Positions 1 through 9,712 of a DNA stretch of 64,000 nucleotides are shown here, in pieces (within the stretch, counting starts at the first letter, position 1; each line of letters begins with the position of its first letter). The notes beneath the pieces were generated by a model that saw only the letters and a program-made list of their open reading frames with translations, did no database searches and was not told the DNA's origin. The stretch is taken from the NCBI GenBank assembly GCA_019787685.1, contig JAHNUO010000018.1, forward strand, positions 248,001 to 312,000. The letters are read 5' to 3'. A program made the position numbers and the translations under genes. This DNA is from Chiua virens. Its lineage: Eukaryota; Basidiomycota; Agaricomycetes; Boletales; Boletaceae.

Positions 1-2055
1 TGTGTATAGCACGGACACTGCCTTCAGATGGCGGTATCTTGCGGTTGATGACATTTGATGCATGAGGCCATATGCGATTTAACTCACCGGTGCTAGTATA
101 CCACAAATTCATGGCACGCAGGACCAACCTAGGACCAGCAGCCTCAGCTGGATGACCCTTGTAGGCTGCTTATAGAAGATCGCGCCAAGAGGAACTCTAG
201 GAAGTGCTAAAGATGAACGACGATTGTGTAAAAGTTATGGAGTTTGAGTTTAAGTTCAGGTTATTCCCGCTACTTTATGTAGTGGGTTTATTGCGGCGGG
301 GGACCCGTCATCGGATTTCATTATAATAGCCACCGGATTCTTTTCCTCCCTGTGCCAAAGTCACGTGATGCCATTCAAGACTCAAGTTGACGCACGCATG
401 TGTGGCGCATCTACTTTACTTAAGTACTTCTTATTTCAAGTATTACACCTGGGTGCCTCGCATGACGCAGACGTCACTTGTTGATCACGAGCATTTCTAG
501 AGTCTAAGAGCTCGACATTCTGATCTGTTTTTAGTCGGAGCGGGACACCACTGGCCCCTGGCAGCAGATAATCTATAACCGAGGAAACATAAACTGGACA
601 TGCTGTGCCGGGTGTGTCGCGTTTGTCAGATTCGGTCCATCCAATGGTGCCGCGTCCAGCGCGGCCTTTCCGTAAAGCCAGCAGTCCCAACAAAACGTCC
701 CTTCCTGGCAGGCACGATCCGACTTTATCTCCTTCTAAAACAGCTCCGACAAGTATCCTTTTCATCACATCCCGTGGCTACGAAGTGCCAGTCCTGCTTT
801 GTCTTGTCACCTGCGTAACACAATGCGCAGGCGTATGATCAGAGTGAATGCCCTCGGCGAGGTGAAAAGGTGCGTATGCCAACCGAGTTACCGAGGAGAT
901 ATCTGGCCACTTGCGACGGACGCCAAACAGTGCCTAGCTCGTCAGTGAACCTCACTCGGTGTCCTCGGAAGTAGCGGCAAGACAATAGTTACCGCGACGG
1001 CGACCTGAGTAAACTTGCCATCATCATGCCGTGAGTCACTTTTCTCCATCCGGCAACGAAGCACGAGGCCCACTATGACATATGTAGTAGTAACCTATCA
1101 CTTCGTGTATGTGAGTTCAAATACTTCGGCACGACTACTTACTTGCAGTAACGTAACTACTAGGTCTGAAACGCTGTTGTCAGCTAGCCGTGGTGACATT
1201 TGGCGCCTGAAATCCCCGGATTGTAACAATGTAAGTACATATGGACTATTATGAAGGGCAGTCCGAGGGAGACTCATCGATCTTCCAACCTCTGCGTTTG
1301 ACCCTGTGGAAATCTTGACATGGCCTCATTTCAACTGAGTATGTATTCGGAAAGAATATACTACTTAGTAGCAGCCTTCAAGTTCCACTAGCCGGCCAAA
1401 GAGAATTCAATATAATTCTACACAGAAATACTTCGAACCCGTGTATTTTGTAAAAATGGCGAATTCGATATCACACAGCGGGCTCCCTTCTTCCACCGTA
1501 GTACATATAATCCTGGATGTGCCGGCATGTAAACGGTAGGAGCCTCAGACAATTGAGTAAGCCTGATAAATAAAAGCTATTACAACAATACAACCAAAAT
1601 AGAAAAAAGAAGATGTATGGAGGATCGGAAGATGATTATTTAGAGATCAGGAAAAATGCGACCAGAGCGTAGAAGACTGCGGGTCCGGGAGGGATGACTG
1701 ATATATGTAGTACAGACACAAAGGATGGGAAACACTAAATCGTGTGACATTCCGCGACTAAACCGTATTCCTAAAACGAACCGCATGACGGGGACAAGAA
1801 CACCATTCACAAGAAAATGAGGCGACAAACACGTGTCATTCGGCTGAACGTGGTTCGACAATCGACAAGTGTTTAAAGCTACGTCGTGATGGCGAGGGCT
1901 CGTCGGCTCCAACTTCGATCGTTTTCTCAATCGTAATTTCCAGCTAGTCAAGGGCCAGGCATGTGTTAATGTACGATCAAAAGGCGTGTCTGGCAGGTTC
2001 AACAACATACCTTTCCAGATGTAGGGAGATCATGAGGCTAAACAAATGATGGGTT
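1..2055. other. Gene-poor left flank
   Basis: No convincing gene was found. Open frames on both strands (for example 436-768 minus and 1640-2008 minus) are short, have no recognisable motif and no consistent chain of splice sites. The part nearest 2000 may hold the last small exon of the DUF6534 gene that follows, because a GT donor lies after residue ...IGKLS at about 2080 and an AG acceptor near 2010. Confidence 0.4.
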
Positions 2056-3937
2056 TCATCGCATAATGAGGACATCAAGTCTACTCACCGATAACTTGCC
2101 AATTTGTCTTGGTGGTATACTAGAAAATCGGGGAAACCCTGCATAGAGTTCTTCAGAAGCACCACGTTGTCGTTGGTGCCGAAGGTTTTTACGTGTGTTT
2201 AACCTGAAACCCCATGAGTAACACCTTACACGAAAAGAAAACTGAAACTCACGTTGCAAGCAACGAGTTGGCGTACACTGTAGATACCGAATGAGCGAAG
2301 GCATCGGGACCGAAATATATCACGCACATTTGGCGATGAAAAAGTGGAGTCCCATGAAAACAAGATTGTTGGGCATCGTAAGCCACTTGAATAATGATGA
2401 GAACATCCAAAAGCTAAAAGTGGTTCAAGGAAGCTTACGCAAATCATGGACACAATTGTCGCGGCACTGGGGAAGTCAGTGGGTGGAAGGAGGAGGGCAA
2501 GTGATTGTGGACCAACCTTGTTAACAGATTGGTCTCGAAAGTATACAGGACCACCATGCTAATGACGCGATCCAAACTGCCGCGGGTTAGTGTAAACACT
2601 CAAGATCACCAGAAGCATCGGATCCTTGCCTCGTCGACGCCCTTTTTTCGCCCTGCAGATTATGCAACGAAATGATCAAGAATCCCGTGACCAAAATATC
2701 CACGAGGCACGACATTGCTAGACCTAGGGTAAAGACCCACTGTCGCAAGGACGAGATGGTAAGCATGGAACACTGCGTGACATAAACAGGAGTACTTCAC
2801 TCGAAATTTTGCTTTGAATGCACGAAAGGTTTCCATATGGATCCTACATTTTAGAGATTAGATTTAGGATTACGGTGGGCGGAGCAAAGGAAAGCCTTAC
2901 ATTTCCGCAGTTGTGACTGGACGTTGTGGCAAACAATTTTAGTGTACATTTAGCAATACAGCATTCGTTCTCCTTTACCTGATGCGCAACCTGTTCCATC
3001 CGGTTCATTCATGTGACTGACAGGACAGAATCAATGAGCTTACACAGACGGAAGAACGCCAACACAAGCTGGGAATGAGATCATCAATCAGCCAGGGATT
3101 CATACCCAGATCCGAATGAGCAAGTACTTACAATCAATACTGTGAACAGCCACTGCTCTCGACTCACTTGGAAAGTGTAAGGCTTTGTAGTTAAGGTCAG
3201 CCATATGCTACTCACGTTTGTGGATGCGATGGGAGAAAAAACTGTGCCAAGAGGTCAGAAATCTAATCTGAAGGTGAGAAGAAACGTGATACCAGTGGAC
3301 GATAAAAGTCAAGATCGCCTGGCTCGTGTCAATGAGACCGTTGGTCAAGAGAGAGTCGGAAGACGTTTCACTCACGGTAGTTATGACCGTCAGCTGGGAC
3401 ACGAGTATTAGACGGGGAGGAAGGATGGATGAAAGTGTGCGTGCGTACTGCTAGTGGACTACGCGGCATTCATTTCTGGTGTGATTCAACCGCCAGCGAA
3501 GCAACAAAACTGCAAACGTACACTGGGATTGCGTCGATCTTCGTTTCGTCACCAAAATTCGTGATTAAATACACCCAAATTGATCCATAGACCAATACGC
3601 TGTGAATCGTGTCGAGCGCCCTGATTGAACGATGTTGAACAACAGTGGCATGCATATGCAACAATAGACTCACCACACGACTCCAACCTGGTCGTGAATG
3701 TATCATGAGGTCAAGACATCGAGGTGTGACCAGGGTGACTTACGATGGCTTTAGTCTCACAGAATCTTGAGGGAAAAGCTTGATATAGAGGAATGTCTGC
3801 ACGTTGACGACTCCGGAAAGGCTGTAATAAAGTTGAACATGAGTCAATTCTATATCTTTGACAAGGGGCACGCACACCGCAGCACAAAACCCGCCAAGGA
3901 GGAGGGCGCCCAATGTGACCGCGACGATGTGTGACAT
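2056..3937 (-). CDS. DUF6534 seven-helix membrane protein (intron-rich)
   Basis: Role unknown; the DUF6534 family comprises fungal integral membrane proteins with about seven helices, very common in Agaricomycetes. I chained the exons by hand across many 45-65 bp GT-AG introns. The start is MSHIVAVTLGALLLGGF (ATG at 3937). Next come VNVQTFLYIKLFPQDS, then ALDTIHSVLVYGSIWVYLIT (about 3625), then FFSHRIHK (about 3215). Further on are SREQWLFTVL, LVLAFFRL, VTTAEM, then WVFTLGLAMSCLVDIL (about 2740), then LDRVISMVVLYTFETNLLT (about 2530). The last blocks are WLTMPNNLVFMGLHFFIAK and LYANSLLATLNTRKNL. These follow the family order, including the near-universal YxNSLLATLNxRK block before a polar tail. 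I saw no internal stop once introns are removed, so it may be functional. The 3' end is uncertain: either readthrough to the stop at 2056, or one more exon below 2010. It is distant in sequence from the second copy at 36.1 kb. Confidence 0.75.
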
Positions 3938-5283
3938 CTCTACACCGTTTGAAAGAGAGGAAAGACCACGAGGCGGTATGAGGAGATGGGAAGGGCAAAG
4001 AGGGCGAGGGGGGAGATGCCAAGGGACAGAATGCCAATGTCTTATACGCAGGCATTCATTCGTAAGGCGCTTGGTATACTTCCTGGGGGCCGAGGCTATG
4101 ACAAGCCAAATTCCGTATCTCATCGATCATCAGCTGTGCTCGCGAATATTCATATTCAGAGGACAAGCTATGTGAAATTGTCGCCAATAGATCCGCCGCG
4201 CCGCGATCAAATCCAATCAGTACAAATGCGGTTGGCGCGCAACCCCGCGAACCTCGGGCACTGGCAGGCGGCGAGTCCGAGTCCGTCATGAACGAATCGT
4301 ATCGATAGGCGGTCAAAAGGCGGAGTATCACTCACTTGTTCAAGCTGTTGCATCTCTAACGCCAGGTCACTGGCATTTGAGATACGGCTCCCAGCCCGCC
4401 ATGTCAGCGAACGCAATGTATATGAAGTCAAAGTACGAGCCCAGTGGGTTGACATATTCTGACGAATGTTGATCCGTCCGGAGACAAGTTGCACAGCACC
4501 GAGGAAACAATTAGCGAGAAATCCCGTTCATTGACGTGGTTCGAGTTTGGGGACTCTCAGGGTATTGAAACAAAATCTCGGCTACATATAGGATTCAGAC
4601 TCTACGCGTAATTAAAGGAACGACGAATAACTTTCAGAGCTATTTTCACTCAGCAACCGTCTAGAATGCACGATTCCCAGAATCTTGGATTGCATATGTC
4701 CTAGTAAGTTACATAACTGTCACGCACCTTGAAGAGGGTCTCTCAATGTCGTGATCATCGGTGTCGAACATGATATGTAGTTGATACTAATTAGTAATGA
4801 TCAGATATTTTCAGAGTGATCGAGCCGAAATATCATTGTTCATAAAGACAAGGACAGTGACTGGGCAAAGCGAGGTTTCAGCCATAGTGGGTGTGTTGGT
4901 GTCACCTGCCAATGTCAACGTCTAAAAGTTTTGGTGGCACTGACATGTACAGCCTGTCATGGAGTACTGAGTGACAAGGCCAATGTCATCAATTCTACTT
5001 GCCAAAAGTAGTAGTGGGGTAACACATGCTCACTTGGTCCGAAGTTGGTCGGTCCACAGAGTCTGAGTCGCTCTACTCTAAAAAGAATAATCAGCGCATA
5101 AAGGCCTAATTCGTGACCGATTCTTCCGCATCCTCTCCTGTCTTCAAATCAGTGGCATTCGAACCCAAAACCATGTCAATGCACTAACCACACTCTGGTA
5201 TTTTTTTTAAAATTATTATTATATATTTCACCCCTTATCACACAGCCAGGACAGACACCGACCCCTCATGTAGTGTCAAACGT
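3938..5283. other. Unassigned intergenic DNA
   Basis: Two minus-strand open frames (4056-4331 and 4207-4494) read like ordinary protein and end in a GT donor-like sequence, so they could be remnants of an intron-containing gene. I recognise no domain in them. The rest, including the AT-rich run near 5200-5230, shows nothing. Confidence 0.35.
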
Positions 5284-5757
5284 TGTAAACATACGACGCC
5301 ACCTTCATTGCCGGCACCGAAGATGTCGCGCTCGGCGCGTTTCTGTACGAGGACAAGGAGGAAGGAGAGGAAGAACTTGAAGACGTCGCTGTGAGTGTAT
5401 AATGCATGCTCAGGCTTGCTGGTTTTCAGTTTTTAGGAAAGATGCCCGGAGTGGAAGAGGTGTTTTGGGACATGGGTGGATATGGTGGCACATGATGGCG
5501 TGGGTGCCATGCCACATCATACATGGCACACCGCAACTCGGACACCAGTGGCTCTGTCACGGTACTGGCGACTCGGACGAGGAAGACGACAGGGAAGCGA
5601 GGAAGAGATCGCTGTGAGTGTCACAACGTATATTTACTTGAATTTCAGTATCTGGTCTCTAAACGGGCCCCTTTTCAGTCTTGAATCGATCTTGGGAAGT
5701 ACTGCGGCGGCAGTTCAGGAAGACTCGTCTGATGAAAGCGCCGGCTCTCAGGAATGA
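5284..5757 (+). pseudogene. Truncated 3' fragment of TCF25/RQC1
   Basis: This stretch is a decayed copy of the 3' end of the TCF25/RQC1 gene at 48.0-50.9 kb. It begins with YDATF-AGTED, matching YDATFFAGAEDPF of the intact gene. It then has an acidic stretch ending DVA before a GTGAGT donor, and MPG-EEVFW matching the intact gene's MPGEEEVEVFW. It ends with STAAAVQEDSSDES before a stop, matching GTAAAREESSDEE. A stop interrupts the acidic exon and the 5' four-fifths of the gene are absent. The homology continues past the stop (AATGAACAGAGAA and onward), so this is a piece of duplicated genomic DNA, not a retrocopy. It is convergent with WD40 gene A, mirroring the intact gene's arrangement with WD40 gene E. 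Confidence 0.7.
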
Positions 5758-5964
5758 ACAGAGAACTGGGGTTTGTGGGCCGGACTGATCGTAGTTATGG
5801 TGCATTAATATGATGGTGTTACACAATGCGACTAAGAAACGACCACTGCAGACCAGCTTCATGTTGGTATTACCTATATTACAGCTTCGAGTCTATATTT
5901 CCATTTACAGTACTTTGTTCACACGTAGCGCATCACCATTTCCTTTTACACAGCACATCACACA

Positions 5965-6125
5965 CCTCAGTTGTTTACCACTCACAACTGAGGTATGCAT
6001 ATTCCTTCTTAGATTGTCTGCTCGCATACTCACTGTACCTTAGCTATTTGCTCATTCCCTTTAGGTACTTCATCCAATATATAGTTGTTTACCACTCACG
6101 ACTGAGCTATTTGCTCATTCCCTTT
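5965..6125. repeat. Short direct repeats
   Basis: The words AGTTGTTTACCACTCAC-ACTGAG (about 5970 and 6083) and GCTATTTGCTCATTCCCTTTA (about 6043 and 6103) each occur twice in the same orientation, about 60-115 bp apart. They look like a small local tandem duplication in noncoding DNA between the TCF25/RQC1 fragment and WD40 gene A. Confidence 0.5.
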
Positions 6126-6129
6126 ACTT

Positions 6130-6500
6130 CAGAATCCAAGTGTCACGGTGAACCTGTATAAGTTACTGGTACTTCGAATATAGTTTGATCGGTTTCGTAC
6201 GTACGGAAACATAGAGATGCCAATACGACGATGATTCGCACAGACACAGAACCCTGGAAGTCGATCCCGTATCAGCCCTACCTGTCTTCCTGCAGAACAA
6301 CTTGAACTGATACCTTGACCACTACTGGCATCAAGGTATTCATCCATCAAGGACTTGACGACTCTTGGACAACTTCCTTTATGAACCCTAAACGTGTCGT
6401 GCATAGCACCTTGCACCTTCCCCTTCCATTGAGTTCTCGTCGAACACCTGCGCAGGTTGAGCCACGACTTTTAAATCAGCCTCAAGGACTTCCAGATCCA
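6130..6500 (-). pseudogene. Duplicated 3' tail of WD40 gene A
   Basis: This is a tandem, partly decayed copy of the last about 370 bp of gene A plus its downstream flank. On the minus strand it encodes LKVVAQPAQVFDENSM, matching LKVVVVRPAQTFDGNSM in gene A. It is followed by a remnant of the ...CTTRLGL... and VVVKVSV... tail. The flanks after the two copies are also alike (CAGAATCCAAGTGT at about 6130 and CAGAGTCCAAGTGT at about 6500). Gene E at 47.3 kb has a comparable partial tail copy, so the tail duplication probably predates the segmental duplication that made A and E. Confidence 0.65.
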
Positions 6501-6617
6501 GAGTCCAAGTGTGAGCCTGTATATACTGTATAGTACTGGCTAGTTGCCTCGCGTGAATATAGACACGAGAATACAATGGTGATACGGATGGACACAGAAA
6601 TCCAGGTGGATCTCATA

Positions 6618-8531
6618 TCAGCCCCACCCGTTTTCTGCGAGGACAACCGATGCTTTGACCACCGCCACTGTCGTCAATCCATTACTCAGCCCCGGATTTG
6701 CCGACTCGGAGTTGATTTCCTTTATCAACCCTAAACGTGTGGTGCACAGCACCTTTTTGCCTCTTGGTATTCCGAACGGTACCCCAGAACCTCTATTTCC
6801 GGCATCCACAATCATTGAGTTCCCATCGAACGTCTGTGCAGGTCGAACCACGACGACTTTCAAATTAGCCTTGATGTCCTCGCCAATCATTTCCCTGAGC
6901 TTCTCTGCCGTTGCAACCATGGACGAGATATTGTGCCAGAACTTGTGCGATATCTTGGACTCTGTATCGGGCGTAGAAGCGGCGCAGCCAGCTGTAACAG
7001 CGATGTCCGCGAGGCCTTGTATGGCGCGCGACACGAGGGTGTCAGAATCATCACTCGCCATATTGGTGTGAGCGAGCGAGCGCCAATTGGCAGCAAAGGT
7101 TTGGGATCCTGTTGATACCGTTAGCAACATAGTTCGTGATGCCTGAGAATAACAGCTTACCTGATTCGTACAATCGTCCATACATCTCGCTAAGAAGCTC
7201 GTCCGTTCGTTTGTCCGTGGTCCACAGAGAAATAATTCCATACAAATACGCTGTGAGGTATGCCCGAAATGCGATCTGTAGATGCGAAACCACATTGTGG
7301 TGTGACGATGTCCGTAAGCCGTCCACCAAGGATTGAGGGATTGACTTGGAGGCACGTTGTATCGCGGACGACTGTTCCTCACAACTAGGGGAGTTGATAT
7401 GGCGAATAAGATACGTGGATATTGATACGGAGGTCCGTCCGACATCTGTATTGAGGCTTTCCAACGTACGGATGAACGCCTTCTCGGCGTACACTTCCCA
7501 GTCCGTGATGGAATTATGATGAATAGGAGGTGATTGGGGTTGATATTGTGCGACAACCGATGTGACTTCGTTGAGTTGAACCTGGTACTGTTGATGCATC
7601 TCATTCATTCGATCTTCCAGGGTCCTGAGGTCACGGCGCACGGAGAGGAGCTCGTATGATACATCAGGGAGCCGCTCAAGCTCTTGACGCACGACAACAA
7701 GCTTATCCGTCTGAATGGCAATTGAACGCTTCCGGCGGTCCAGTTCCGCAGTGAGGGCAGTGACCTTGTGGTCTCGGAGCTGGCGCGACTGCATATCATA
7801 CCGATTTCGGACGTCCATAAGCTTGTTGTAGAGATCTCGGGTTGCCTTTGGCCCGGAGTTGGAATGAGGCAAAATAGCACCATTTGAGGAAGCACACGTA
7901 CATAGTAGTGAGCAGGAAGAATGTTGCGCAGATTCCGTAGCGTGATGGTGTGGGGCATACCCACCGCCATGTCATGATTCGGAGATACGGCCAAGGACGA
8001 GACAATGTCGGCTTCTTCGACGGGCAATCCGATTTGTTCATGCGTCACTGCGTCCCAGAAAGACACAGACTGACGTGCGGAAGCTGCAATGTATGTGCTG
8101 TCACTTGACAAGGCGATGCACTCAGGGTTATTGTCGCTGTGAATTCGCCATTTCGCGAGTCTCTTGCAGGTACTAGATACAACGAGATGGTGAATGTGGC
8201 CATCCTCGGATGCAACAAAGAGATGTTTGCCGTTATGATGCCATGCGACAGATTGGTTGTGAGACGAACCAACTTGGATCATGAAATCGACCAGCAGACG
8301 GCCATTCTCAGCTTCGTAGATTCGGACGGACTCGCACGTCGCCGTCGCGAAAAAAAGTCCGTTCTGCGAAAACTTTGCCGCAGTAACATAGTCGTGGTGT
8401 TGCCGTCTCCGCAATTCGTAGCCAGTTGAGGATGACCAGATCCGGACAGTCTTGTCCTTCGATCCCGTCACGATTCTTCTTCCATCTGGCGACACGTCAA
8501 TTGCAAACACTGGGGCTGTATGTCCTTGCAA
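6618..8531 (-). pseudogene. WD40-coiled-coil protein, copy A, 5'-truncated
   Basis: The remaining part encodes about four or five WD40 blades (LQGHTAPVFAIDVSPDGRR, VRIWSSSTG, then ITLRNLRNILPAHYY). After an intron comes a charged coiled-coil (TRDLYNKLMDVRNRYDMQ..., LTAELDRRKRSIAIQTDKL) and then a C-terminal region ending KKVLCTTRLGLIKE... VAVVKASVVLAENGWG. A 52 bp GT-AG intron (7109-7160) separates YGRLYES from GSQTFAANWRSL. The frame is open throughout, but the gene starts abruptly inside a blade exactly where the DNA transposon begins (8540). Its paralogs B and E have a 12-13 residue first exon and about 130-150 further residues before this point. The matching first exon lies beyond the transposon at 21057-21096, and about 400 bp between is missing. 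So the gene was cut in two and probably makes no normal protein. Confidence 0.8.
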
Positions 8532-8539
8532 CTATGGCG

Positions 8540-8672
8540 GTCAAAGTGCACTTTTATTCGGCGCACACATTTGAGAGTGGCGCAATCATTTGGGAGGGAT
8601 GGCGCAATCATTTGGGGGGGATGGCGCAATCATTTGAGGTGGCGCAATCATTTGAGCGGTAGGGACAACGCA
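8540..8672 (+). repeat. Left terminal inverted repeat with subterminal array
   Basis: GTCAAAGTGCACTTTTATTC leads into one degenerate and four clean GCGCAATCATTTG units spaced 18-22 bp apart, joined by GGGAGGGATG-type linkers, and ends AGGGACAACGCAC. The array is probably the transposase binding platform. It matches the right end in reverse complement. Confidence 0.85.
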
Positions 8673-8941
8673 CACACTTGAACTTCGGAATAAAATTGTA
8701 AACGCATTCCAAAACTTCTGAGTCCATTCCCTCTCAGGCCATCGGTTCGTAACAGATACATGGGTTCATGTACGTAAAACGTTCGTATCGTACCCATAGA
8801 AGTCAGTATTAGTGGAGTGAGTGGGATGTGTGGATGCTAAATGGGATAAATGTGCGACGAGAAAGGTATTAAGATGGATCACCGGCTCGGTCCAGATGCG
8901 ACGGGGGTATCAACAACGTAGCAGTTAGTGTGAACTTGAGA
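8673..8941. other. Transposon interior, no gene seen
   Basis: This lies between the left TIR and the stop codon of the accessory gene on the minus strand, so it is most simply that gene's 3' untranslated region. No motif is evident. Confidence 0.4.
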
Positions 8942-9066
8942 TTAGTTCCATGGATTTCGGGAGGGGCCTGCTGGAATGCGTACGGCAATCGATCGGCGTC
9001 CCGTCATCACAGCCTGAGTACCCGATCCACTAGGGCCAGCTTCAGCGACTTGAACATCATTGAATG
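8942..9066 (-). CDS. 3' end of transposon accessory gene (severed)
   Basis: Read on the minus strand from the retrotransposon edge, this segment carries NDVQVAEAGPSGSGTQAV and ends ...SRNPWN before TAA at 8942-8944. With the retrotransposon and one copy of the AATG target duplication removed, it continues in frame from GGKRIKSESYPADEAF at 16040-15993. It is therefore the last coding piece of the gene at 15993-17515, separated from it by about 6.9 kb of inserted DNA. Confidence 0.65.
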
Positions 9067-9481
9067 TGTAAGGATTGCTACGCATCCGGCTACAGATCTG
9101 GTCCGAGCGACCACTGCCTTTTCATTTTATTTGTCAGCGTTATTCAGCACTATTCAGTCGTTTCTAAGCTCTCTGTTTACCATACACTTCATAGCCTTTT
9201 CACTTTCGTATATAAGCCTCCTTGTACGTTCGTCTCAAACATCAATAATAATCAGTCTAAGAGTCCAATCCCGATCGTTTCAGCTCAATCCGAAGTATTC
9301 CGACGTTCCGCACGCCTTCCGAGTCTCCCGATTCCGCACGTTCTCCGACTCTCTCTACGCACGGACGCATTCACTCTTTCTCGCACACTCAACAAACCAT
9401 CTACCGGCTCAGTCACCTTCCCCTTTCGCACTCGCACTCGCCTTCCACGTTTCGCCAACACAAGCGGAGCGTGCCGCTACA
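9067..9481 (+). repeat. 5' LTR
   Basis: This 415 bp repeat begins TGTAAGGATTGC and ends GTGCCGCTACA. It contains a TATA-like CGTATATAAGCC at about 9207, a plausible start region for the element's transcript. The base sequence matches 15578-15992. A primer binding site candidate, TGGAGCCCACCGCG, begins about 5 bp downstream (9487). Confidence 0.95.
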
Positions 9482-9712
9482 AACATTGGAGCCCACCGCG
9501 AGGGGAAGTTTCTGATTTAGCCACATCCTCCCGCGCCTATTTCCACCATTCCACCTAAACCATCCCACAGCAACGCGTCCGTTCCCGCTCGTATCCTGAA
9601 GCACCCACTGCTTCCGCCCGGTGTCCTAACGAGAGGAGCCACCCGACGAGCTGCGACCCAACCCACACAGCCGAACACGCCGTTTTCCGCAGATCAGCCA
9701 GAAGAAGTTTTC

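Noticed and set aside
8930..9558. Long open frames across the left LTR (up to 196 codons) and the same frames at 15530-16021
   Set aside because: They recur identically in both LTRs and cross the element border, so they are LTR sequence and not genes.
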